A DNA stretch of 64,000 nt from Pyropia yezoensis (taxonomy: Eukaryota; Rhodophyta; Bangiophyceae; Bangiales; Bangiaceae), in NCBI GenBank assembly GCA_009829735.1, contig CM020620.1, forward strand, positions 17,814,354-17,878,353. The letters run 5' to 3'. Position numbers and translations under genes: made by a program. Positions 9,609 to 18,160 of the stretch are shown one piece after another (the first letter of the stretch is position 1; each line of letters begins with the position of its first letter). The notes under the pieces are model-generated. The model did not search any database. It saw only the letters and a list, made by a program, of their open reading frames with translations, and had not been told where the DNA came from.

Positions 9609-10733
9609 CTACGACAACCCTGCACGGGCCGACACGAACCGCTCGTAACTGACGTCCAGTGGCAGCTTCTGCGTGACCGCCACGAAGCTGACTTGGTGTA
9701 GTCGGAATGATCGAGGGAAGCCCTGCAGCGTTTTCACCGCGACACCGAGGAACTCAACGCAGTCCCAGACGCGAGGTTTCGATTCGAATGCCTCGAGCGA
9801 CCGTTCAGTCAGCACTTGGAATGTCTTGTTTCCGCCGAGAAGGGTATCATCCACGTAACAGCCCAACATCCCTTCGATGCTGTCGGCCCCGCTTTTGATG
9901 TATAGCGCAGGGTCATCGGTCATTGGCTCCATACTTAGGTCCCCCTCCACGTGTGCAGTGGACGTTACGCCCCAGTAGTCATCCGCGTCGGAGATGCCAT
10001 ACACCGGTAGGAAAAAGAACAGGAGCTCGTCCTTCTTGAAGCCGAAGTGAGCCGCGTCTTGGGTGCGCGGCTTCACGTAAATTGTACGGCTTATGGTGTC
10101 CTTGCTCTGCAGATACGCCTGGGTGAATTCATGCGAAAAGATACGGAAGTTCAGCACCGCGCACGTAGACACTAGAAGCTTGGTCGAGCTCTGGCGCAGC
10201 GTCGAGTTGTTGTGCGCTATAAATGGCTTCTCCTTGTCGTTGTTCCATTGCACCACGTATTGTGTCTTGGTCAGCTCCTTGGGCGTCCCTATGTTCTTGA
10301 TGGCGTCAACAAAGCGGCTCTTAAGGACAACAGCTCTTGGAGGCACGCTGTGCTCGTGCACCTTCTTGAATGCACTGCGTGCCATCAGCCCGTGCACTTC
10401 CGCTGCCCTGGCCTCCAGATCGTCCTGCGAGGAGATTTTTGGATTCCCCGGCTTGAGCACATTCGTTAAGTAGGCAGAGACCACAGGCGAGGATTCCTCG
10501 GGGGATGCCCGGTCAATCTTGTCCTTGAGGAGGCCGAATCCGCGACATACATCCATCAGAAACGCCTCACCGGCAATCTCGCCGTCGAGGATGGTACCGA
10601 GATCGGTTCCATCATGGGCGGCAATAGCAGGAGCTTGAGGGGTAAGAGCCCCCTCCGCCGGAGACGTCAGCGGGTCTTGAGCAGGGATGACGACTTCATC
10701 CGCACGCGCCACTGGTTGTGCCTCGGGGGGCAC
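9609..10733 (-). pseudogene. Copia reverse transcriptase fragment
   Basis: Open stretch of about 370 codons with copia RT features: a KSRFVDAIKN block, an FTQAYLQS segment followed by IYVKP, and the catalytic YVDD within GCYVDDTLLGG. The first residues are low-complexity Pro/Ala, the linker between integrase and RT. No ATG start is implied; this is an internal slice of a polyprotein. Downstream the frame breaks before RNase H. Confidence 0.82.
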
Positions 10734-10856
10734 CTCAGTGAGATTCTCCAGCGGTGGCTTTTACTCTTTCATTTTCTCCAGAAAGAGGAGTTACAGCCTG
10801 ACCTTGATGTTCGGCCATACCTGCTTGCTGTCACTCGAGACCGTGTAGGGGCCCTC

Positions 10857-11543
10857 TCATTGCTTCGTCTTCTCCCGGTACACCAAGACACGCATCCCTG
10901 GTGCGATGTCTGACATGGTTGCGCGGGGCACAGGACTTCGCGACGCCGTGGCTAGGCGAGCCAGCGCGACCAGCTTGAACATGTCCGCTCGAGCCTCCAC
11001 GAAAGCCTTGCGACGTTTGCGTTGGTCAGGGAGATTAATTGGCTGCACCGGAATATGTGAGTGGATGCCAAAGACCAGCAGCATGGGGGACAAGCCAGAG
11101 ATACCTGCCGTATGGTTCATCGCCCATGTATCCAGGGAGAGCGCCTTGCTTCTTGCGTAGCACGGATGAGCTGCTCGGACGCGGCTGAAGATTTGGCGCA
11201 GGAAGACGTGGTAGCGCTCTCCCGCTCCAAGAGCGTTGTGACTCTCGACGCCCGACTCCCGCATCTTAACCCCCGCCTGAGACTAAAGGGCCCGCCACCG
11301 GTCTGAGCGCATCTGCGACCCATAGTCGACGTGTACCTCATCCGGGAAACCAACGTACCGCATAACCCAGATTTCCAGCCACAGGTCCCAAACCTTGTAG
11401 GTCGTTTGACTGTCGCCCATATAAGCCGAGGCTTCCAAAAGAGTGACAGAGGCCGCAACATGAAGTACTGCTTCCCCCTCCAAAAACATCAGGTCCAGGT
11501 ACAGCAGCCGGTTGAATTGAACATCCTTTTGCAGAAGAGACAC
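10857..11543 (-). pseudogene. Copia integrase fragments, frameshifted
   Basis: Two frames cover this part. 11283-11543 reads NRLLYLDLMFLEG and later VHVDYGSQMRS, resembling the integrase catalytic core around its two Asp residues. 10857-11264 continues with the core C-terminus (MNHTAGISGLSPMLLVFG, typical of the region after the catalytic Glu) and a final VLVYREKTK. A frame break separates them. Confidence 0.7.
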
Positions 11544-11563
11544 TCAGAAGCGCGAGGGCTATT

Positions 11564-12001
11564 TTATTTTTTAGCAAGGCGTTGACTTACTTCGCGTGCC
11601 GCGGCTACATCTTGCAGATTTTTGAGTGTCTGCGGCACTGCGTGCTCGTCCTTGGCCCGCTGCATCAGCGCATAAAGACGACTGGAATCCGTGTGGAAGA
11701 AATGTCTGTGGATGAGTTGTAACTCAGGGAAGGTGTAGAAGGTGAAGGCATCCCATTCGTGATAGACATGGCCATGCTTGCGCACCACTGGAACGCTGAC
11801 ACCTTCATTGAAAAAAACCAGTCGGTATTTCGTGGTATTGACGTAGGCCTTGTACGCGTCCAACATGTCGAGCACGAGGAGTAGCGGTACATCGAGGTCA
11901 ATACCGTTGACCGTCAGCTGGATGACAAGGTCGGTCGTCACAGGTATGCGCACTGCGATGGCGCTCACTGTAGGATGCCGGCCAGCACCAACGCGATACA
12001 C
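11564..12001 (-). pseudogene. Copia protease/gag-pre-integrase fragment
   Basis: Frame of about 145 codons. The second half contains ELQLIHRHFFHTDSSRLYAL, matching the gag-pre-integrase (LHRRFGHP-type) zinc segment that precedes copia integrase. The first half is hydrophobic and may be the end of the protease region, but no DSG/DTG triad is visible. Confidence 0.6.
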
Positions 12002-12149
12002 TGTAGTAATAAGGTTACCTATATTACGGATCCTCGCAGGGCTATTTCAACCGCTCCAACCGCCAAGCGGGTTCACGGGGGCTACGGTATCTGTGGGATA
12101 CCTTTCGCCGAGGAACTTATGCATTGGAGAGGAGGGTAATTATTGACGT

Positions 12150-12465
12150 CTTCGTGGGTTATCATCGGTTGGTCGGCGGCGAGAACGCCGACGACGCTAG
12201 AGAGACAACAGACCCGTCCCATTTGGGCTCCCATCTTGGTTTCGTGGCCTGCGCTCCAAGGACAGCAACCTTGGCCTCCCTGTGACTTGTGTGCAGATCC
12301 CCTCTGATGAGTGTTCCCTGAGACTGGACTAACCCGGATTCTTATTGTGCTACATTGGTGGAGAAGCAGAAAACGCATATCCGCCACCCTAGGGGTGGCG
12401 ATGTCTTCGGCCTTGGCACACGGATAACGATCCGGTTCTTTCTTCTTGTAACGTGCTATAATTGA
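12150..12465 (+). mobile_element. Diverged LTR and leader of the same chromovirus family, opposite orientation
   Basis: From about 12150 to 12354 the plus strand matches the reverse complement of the 363-bp LTR of copies A and B, ending TGTGCTACA. It is followed by the spacer T and a primer-binding site TGGTGGAGAAGCAG (12356 on). The leader hairpin (12382-12400) and the conserved leader segment around GTCTTCGGCCTTGGCACACGG also follow. It stops near 12465, before gag. The 5' half of the LTR is lost or too diverged to follow. Confidence 0.85.
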
Positions 12466-14195
12466 GGGGCGCCCCCCCCCTCTCCATCGAGCGGGGGGGC
12501 CGCCCCCCCCCCCCCATCGAGCAAGGGGGCCGCCCGCCCCACTCCTCACCACACAGCCCTCTGGTGAGCCAATAAATTATCAGAATATCTCCCCAAGCGC
12601 CCGCTGGGCCATCACACACCCAGTCAATTGGCCAATACCAGTTTTGTAATTCGCCTTACCTGCTGACGGGTGCACACGGCAGTGGACCCTACGAGAGCAA
12701 CAACCGCACATGTCACGCGGCCCGTCGGCTCATAGTACGTGGCGAAACCACCAGCAACGCAACCGTTCCGCACCCAGCGGCCCGCCCAGAGAAAGCGGCC
12801 TCCACACACGCCCTTCCAGTGGGCATATTCTGTCAAACATTGATTTTTTCCACACCACCCCTCGCGGGCCACCACAGCACGCGTCGCCCGGCCGGTCGGC
12901 CGTCCCCTGCGACGGAGCTGGGCCGCACACAGCGACACCCCCCCACAGTGCGGACACGCCATCACCTGGCGCACCCGCCTTTCTACCCGTTACACCTGTC
13001 ACGAGAATGAGGCGTGTCGGCCCTCATCACTGTGATTGCCTTATGGGTGCACAAACGGCGCACCGATCGTACTACAGACGCCACCGATCTTCATGACACA
13101 TTCTTATTAATACAAATTTGCCCGACGGCGACCATCTGCAACGAAGCCGATGCCCATCCAGCCCGGAATAGAATGGGAATGGGCACACCCTTATCGCCGC
13201 CAAGATGGGGTGACCCAAGTTCCATTCCCCAAGCGAGGCCCAAACATGCCCAACACCTCAGAGGATTTACACTAAATAGATGCCAAATAATTTGACCTAT
13301 GATATCTCAAATAAAATTGTTGACGTAGCTATGTGACCGCCTGATATAAGTTTTTTCATAGAAAAAACATTAATAGCATTTTAGGCCGATTTGGCGTCCA
13401 ATTACGTACCATGTCGACATATTCCCGATGGGGTTGATGTGGTTGGATTTGCTCTAAGGGCACACCCACCAATGTGGACTATCGCCCATATTAGACCATA
13501 TTCGCGCTACGTAGACGAAACGTGGGGCTGGAGACTAAACGTGACACAAATCGGGCTGTTCATCAATGTGGACGGACCAACCAAGGCCTAAAAGGGCACC
13601 AGGTTGAACGAGGTTCGAGAATAGAGTTACGGCAATGCGATTTAACTTTATTCCAATAAACGTGCATACATACTTTACGATCCGATAGTCCTGGCACTCT
13701 CGCTCCACTAAACCTCGTGTTTTAGTTGAGCGATTGTCTGAGAACCAGCCGGCAAGCCATTGGAAGGGGCCATTGATTGGCTAAGAACGAGCCACGTGGC
13801 GCCCTCTTTCCCAGACACGGCAGTCGTATAGTTCGACAGATGATGAACTTTAAAATCGGGAATCCACAAAAAAGTCCGGCGCTCACGTTATTGAATCTGT
13901 CGACGTCTTCATTTTCTGTTCTTTCATTGCATATTGCTCATCTGGACCTTCGGCCATTGCGCCAGGATCTCGGTCCCGGATCACAGTGAATCCGCCGGCA
14001 CGTGGCGCGCTCACACGCCTCGCCGAGGACCCACGTTAAATCGGCGACCATTGATTCATCGGCCGCTGGGACGGGTGGCCTTGACGGAGAGAAGAAGTCC
14101 TGCCAGGCTGCCATTTCATGGGCCCCTCCAGTCGCACCGAAGCGTCATCAGCCTTGCGGTGCTTCGAAGCCTGGTCGACGAGCGGGCGCGCGCGG
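12466..14195. other. Intergenic, no gene seen
   Basis: Begins with two copies of an ATCGAGC-plus-poly-G/C repeat (12470-12540), then GC-rich DNA, then an unusually AT-rich stretch from about 13080 to 13990. Small open frames (for example 13391-13591, plus) match nothing recognisable. Confidence 0.5.
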
Positions 14196-14361
14196 AGCAG
14201 CTGGCTGACGAGGCGTGGGCGCGGGGCGGGTGACTGACGAAAAGTGGGCGCGCGGCGAGTGGCTGACAAGAGGGGGGGCCCGTGTCAGGTGACTAACGAG
14301 GGGGGAGGCGCGGGGCAGGGGGCGGACGAGGGGGGGAGCGAGGGGCAGGTGGCTGACGAGG
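14196..14361. repeat. 30-bp minisatellite, left part (split by copy B)
   Basis: Diverged units of 29-30 bp with consensus near GTGGCTGACGAGG plus a G-rich half start at about 14230, 14259, 14289, 14319 and 14349. The array resumes at 25108, immediately after copy B. Confidence 0.75.
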
Positions 14362-14724
14362 TGTAGCACAATAGGTATCCGTCGCACGTCCACTCTCAGG
14401 GAACACTCACCAAGGGGGATCGGCACCAACGTCACCGGGAGGCCAAGGTTGCTGTCCTTGGAGCGCAAGCCACGGGACCAAGATGGGAGCCCAAATGGGA
14501 GGGGTTTGTTGTTCTACCTTGGCCGGCGGTGGATTCGCCGCCGGCCCCCTCGTTATAAACCCTCGGAGACACTACTAACTACCCTCCACCCCAAGATGCA
14601 AGTCCCTCTGGTCATACGTAACTTATAGATACCGTGACCAGTACGGACTCTCAAATGGAAAGCCAAGGATTAGAAGTAGCCCCCCTAATATTAGGGTCAC
14701 AATACGGCCGACCATATTGCTACA
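14362..14724 (-). repeat. 3' LTR of copy B
   Basis: 363 bp with TG...CA ends. It differs from the 5' LTR (24745-25107) by three substitutions (A/G, A/T and A/G in the middle third). Confidence 0.97.
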
Positions 14725-14737
14725 TATCCCCCCCTCA
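14725..14737 (-). promoter_or_regulatory. Polypurine tract of copy B
   Basis: On the minus strand TGAGGGGGGGATA abuts the 3' LTR. This is the expected position for the plus-strand DNA primer of reverse transcription. Confidence 0.75.
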
Positions 14738-15313
14738 GATTCGGCCCGTCCTCGGGTCGAGTTGCATTCGGGTTACCGAATGTAAGGGGGTCGCGTGACC
14801 GTTTACTAGTCGGGTGGGGCTTTGCGCCCTGTCGCGACAGACACCCCTTTTCGAGGTTGTCTGAGGGGGGTGCCCCCCTTTGTGTGGTACACACACGATC
14901 CGTTTTCCGGACCGTTAAATTCCCGATGCGGGTTTCTGTTCACGACCCCCCTTTCCGAGGGGTGGTGCAAGCGGATCCGCCACCAGGTGTCTGGTGGTAG
15001 GGGGGCCCCTCTCGTGTGGACGATTGAGTTGGTGGCGGGGGTTGCCCGCGTTGAGCAGGGGCGGTTGGGGGCGACCCCCCCTTGCCTACCCCGTGTGGGG
15101 GGGGCGTGACTCCGGTCCAGGTGCCTGGGTGGAGCGCCCAGTAGCTCGGCTGGCGCGGGTCGTCCCGCGCTGCCGTATCGCTTGTGCTGAGCTGTGTGGT
15201 TGTAAGCGCGGGTGCCCGCGCTTCCCTGGCTCGTCAGCGCGAGCGTTCCTTGTACCGGGTCGAGCCGGCCTCGGCTTTTCTGCACGGGGCGCCCCTGCTG
15301 CCCCGGTTTCACC
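14738..15313 (+). other. Region upstream of the antisense ORF
   Basis: About 580 bp between polypurine tract and the antisense ORF ATG. It holds an inverted repeat CATTCGG/CCGAATG (14765-14782) and G-rich runs. If the antisense ORF is expressed, its promoter should lie here or in the 3' LTR read backwards. No clear TATA box was seen. Confidence 0.4.
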
Positions 15314-17683
15314 ATGTCGGACCCCCAGGTACCCGGGGGCGAGGACGACCTCCTGCTTGAGAAGGGGGAAGAGGTGATGGTGGACGACGTTCCCGTCTCT
15401 GCCACCGCCGCCGAGTGCTTCTTAGCGAGCTCGTCGGAGGACGAGGACGACCGGGTGACCGTTCGTGTGGCCCCGGAAGGCGCGCCGGGCGGGTTGTCGT
15501 CCGTGTGTAGCGGCACGACGGCTCCGTCGGGTGGCGGACAACCGCGTGCAGCGGTGGCCTCTACCGCTACTCCTCCGGCTGCCCGGATGGCTTCTGTCGC
15601 CGGTGCCGACGCGACTCTACCTCAAGACGGTATCGCCGGCGTGGCGGATGGTAGTGGCAGCACCCCGGCCGGTACGGCGGGTCAAGCCGGCGCGGGTGCC
15701 CGCCCGGTTGGTGTGTCCGCGGCGGCGGGTAGCGGGTCTACCGGTGCTGCCCCCGTGGTACCCACGTCGGGTCCGGGTGGCGGCGATGCTCTGCCCGCGG
15801 TGCCGCGGACGCGTGATGGTCAAGAGATATCTCCCCCGATGGCAGTGGACTCCGGGAGCTACTCCGGGCGGGCGCCCGCCCTTCTTCTTCCTCCTCGGCC
15901 GCGTGCGCCTCCGGCGCCGGCCCATCTGCCGGTGGGGCATCCCCCGGCGCCCCCGATTCTTCCTGGTCCTGCCCGGGTTGCCCCGTTGGGTGGCGGTGTC
16001 GCCGTGGCGGCGGGTCAACCCGCGATGTCGATGTCCGATTTGGTGGCTCGGGTTCGAGGCATGACTGTGCAAGAGTCAATGGAGTCCGCTGGGCGGATGC
16101 GGGTGGACTTCCACCAGCCGCGTCTCTCTGGAGAGACCTCGCGGCGCGTCAGGGTGGACCCGAGTTGGGAGCGGGAGTTGGTGCGGCTGGTCAACCAGCC
16201 GAACGCGGTGCGGGTGGAACACCATTGGATCCTGAGTCAGCCGGACGACCGGCATGCGCAGCTCTGGCGCACCCGGGTGGGACGGGGTGAGGTCTACCTC
16301 GACTCCGCCTTCGGGGTATGCGACCTGATTGCCCCCGCGTTGCCGCGGGAGGTTGACTACCCGGCTAGTGCTCGGGGGGTGGCGGCGGCGGCGGAGCCGG
16401 TGGCGTTTGGGGAGACGGTGGTCGATACCGGCCTGTATCCCGGCTTTGAGTATTACCCGGGGGTATCCCCGTATCTGTCGTTGACGGCTCCTTACCCGCC
16501 TATGGCGGGGTTGAAGTCGGCGTCGAGCTGGCGACGTAACCATGGTGTCATGGCGGATGCGTTCCGCACCGATGTAACGTGTGCGTTGCAGACCGGCAAC
16601 GGTCGTGCGCCGGTATACACTCCCGTGCGCCCGCCTCTGTGGCAGGAGGGGTGGGAACCCGCCCCTGCTTTCCGGTTTGACACCGGCTCATGTCTCCGAT
16701 ACTTCGGGAGTGTGTTGGCCTCCTGGTCGGTCCACCCGTTGCAGGGTACCTTCACCCTTGAGGTTACCCTCGGGCAGGCTTCCTCCTTCTTGCTGTCCGT
16801 CCGCCGGCAGGGGCGCCTGTTTCATCTTCAGACGGGTGTCCGTCGGCACATCGCGCAGCTGGGCGTGGAACTGATAGCCGCCGAGACCGGGTTGGCCCGG
16901 GAGTTCGAGGCCCTGCTGGCTGTTCACGATGCCGTAACCTGGGCTGGGGTGTTGGCCCTTCCCCCGTACCGGGACCCGCAGGCTGGGGCTTCCCCCTTGC
17001 CTCGTCAGACGTTGCGTATCCGGCGTACTCAGCCGGGTGAGCCCAATTGCCATGGGTGGGCGTCCACCGAGGCTGTTGCTGACCTGGGTATTCCCATGGT
17101 CATTCATGACCCTCTTCAGGTCCTTGCCCCGTGGTTCGGTAACCCGATACCGGCGGCGGTTGGCCGTCGTCCCCGAGAGTGGGGTTCTGCGGGTGGGGAG
17201 CGTGAGGTGTCCCGTCGTCGGGCGGAGCCCCGCCGGGTTTACCGTGGAGCCTCTTCGGTGGGGTCCTACCGGGCCTCATATCAGGCGCCACCGGCTCCGG
17301 TGGTGGCCGTGTCGGCTCCTGTGGCTCCTCTGGCTGCGCCAGTGTCACCTCCCGCCCCTGTCATGCATGACGGGGGTGCCCGTCTCTGGTATGAGGGCGT
17401 TGACGCCCTTGTTGCCCGCGCAATGTGGGAGGGTCTCTCTGTTAGCTGGGGGGATATCCCCCCAGGTGCTGCGCTGGTTGGGTCAGCGCGTTGCTTCGGT
17501 GGCGTGCTTGACCGCCTCCAGACAGCTCTGGAGGACGTGGAGGCTGGCCGCAGCACCCTCGTCCAGCTATGCACCGAGGTAACTCGGGTGATTGACCGTC
17601 GTGAGATTGCCGACCGGTGGAGCATGGAGGTTTACGCGATTACGCGTGAGTGGCCTCCCTCGGGCAGTGGGTCTACCCACTGA
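15314..17683 (+). CDS. Antisense ORF of chromovirus copy B, function unknown
   Basis: About 789 codons on the strand opposite to gag-pol, lying between pol and the 3' LTR and not overlapping either. The ATG at 15314 (context CACCATGT) is preferred over upstream non-ATG starts. Residues 1 to about 235 are acidic then Ala/Gly/Pro-rich and look disordered. From about 240 a more ordered region starts (DLVARVRGMTVQESME), with many aromatic residues through about 560 (for example GFEYYPGVSPYLSLTAPYPP). A Pro/Ala/Val linker follows, then a final compact block (LWYEGVDALVARA through SGSGSTH). No signal peptide, membrane segment or known domain is visible, so it does not look like an envelope protein. 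The same ORF is present, frameshifted, in copy A. Antisense ORFs in this position are known from some plant Tat/Grande gypsy elements; I cannot show homology. Confidence 0.7.
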   Translation: MSDPQVPGGEDDLLLEKGEEVMVDDVPVSATAAECFLASSSEDEDDRVTVRVAPEGAPGGLSSVCSGTTAPSGGGQPRAAVASTATPPAARMASVAGADATLPQDGIAGVADGSGSTPAGTAGQAGAGARPVGVSAAAGSGSTGAAPVVPTSGPGGGDALPAVPRTRDGQEISPPMAVDSGSYSGRAPALLLPPRPRAPPAPAHLPVGHPPAPPILPGPARVAPLGGGVAVAAGQPAMSMSDLVARVRGMTVQESMESAGRMRVDFHQPRLSGETSRRVRVDPSWERELVRLVNQPNAVRVEHHWILSQPDDRHAQLWRTRVGRGEVYLDSAFGVCDLIAPALPREVDYPASARGVAAAAEPVAFGETVVDTGLYPGFEYYPGVSPYLSLTAPYPPMAGLKSASSWRRNHGVMADAFRTDVTCALQTGNGRAPVYTPVRPPLWQEGWEPAPAFRFDTGSCLRYFGSVLASWSVHPLQGTFTLEVTLGQASSFLLSVRRQGRLFHLQTGVRRHIAQLGVELIAAETGLAREFEALLAVHDAVTWAGVLALPPYRDPQAGASPLPRQTLRIRRTQPGEPNCHGWASTEAVADLGIPMVIHDPLQVLAPWFGNPIPAAVGRRPREWGSAGGEREVSRRRAEPRRVYRGASSVGSYRASYQAPPAPVVAVSAPVAPLAAPVSPPAPVMHDGGARLWYEGVDALVARAMWEGLSVSWGDIPPGAALVGSARCFGGVLDRLQTALEDVEAGRSTLVQLCTEVTRVIDRREIADRWSMEVYAITREWPPSGSGSTH

Positions 17684-17993
17684 GGAGTGTTATTGTTTGT
17701 AAGGGAGAGGGACCCGGTGGCCCTTATGGTGGCCGGGTAGTAGTGAGTATAAACTCATCCCCTTCGGGGGCATTGCTTGATTCTGATTGTTGCCCTGGGG
17801 AGTGCCCCTTCTGGATCAGTGGTGCCTTGCTTCCCGTCCAACTTCTTCTAGTTGTTTCATGCTTGGAGAGGTCTTCCTCTCTCACTCTGTGTCTTGGCTT
17901 GGGGAGGTCATCCTCCTTCGTAAGCCCCCTGGTTACTTCGATATTATAGGAGCTCGCTTTTACCTTTAAGTCAACTTATTAAGGTTCTGGTTT
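17684..17993. other. Spacer between convergent ORFs of copy B
   Basis: Non-coding, counterpart of 818-1131 in copy A, with the same CT-rich direct repeats. It leads into the palindromic repeat array. Confidence 0.6.
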
Positions 17994-18083
17994 ACTTAGT
18001 TACCTAAGCTTGACTCTACTTAGAAACCTAAGCTTGGTTCGACTTAGAAACCTAAGTCTGATTTGACTTAGAAACCTAAGTCT
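17994..18083. repeat. Four tandem 24-bp palindromic units (copy B)
   Basis: Units start at 17994, 18018, 18042 and 18066, each with ACTTAG-NN-ACCTAAG. Spacing and number are the same as in copy A. They lie between the convergent ends of the antisense ORF and pol. Confidence 0.9.
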
Positions 18084-18160
18084 GCCGTAACCATGTCACC
18101 CCCTACTTAGTAGGTATAAGCCTCACCCCCCAACAGCCGAAGTCGGTGTCGGTTGGGTTG

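Larger units (their letters stand above)
8953..12001 (-). mobile_element. Decayed Ty1/copia retrotransposon (pol region)
   Basis: Reading the minus strand from 12001 down, pieces appear in copia order: gag-pre-integrase, integrase, reverse transcriptase, RNase H. This integrase-before-RT order separates copia from gypsy. Pieces lie in different frames with gaps, so the element is dead. No flanking LTRs were recognised. It sits between chromovirus copies A and B. Confidence 0.85.

Noticed and set aside
14806..15516. 236-codon minus-strand frame
   Set aside because: It overlaps the start of the antisense ORF and its leader within the chromovirus and is not kept as a separate product.
15314..17683. 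Envelope gene in the antisense ORF
   Set aside because: Wrong strand for a spliced env, and no signal peptide, transmembrane helix or furin site is visible.
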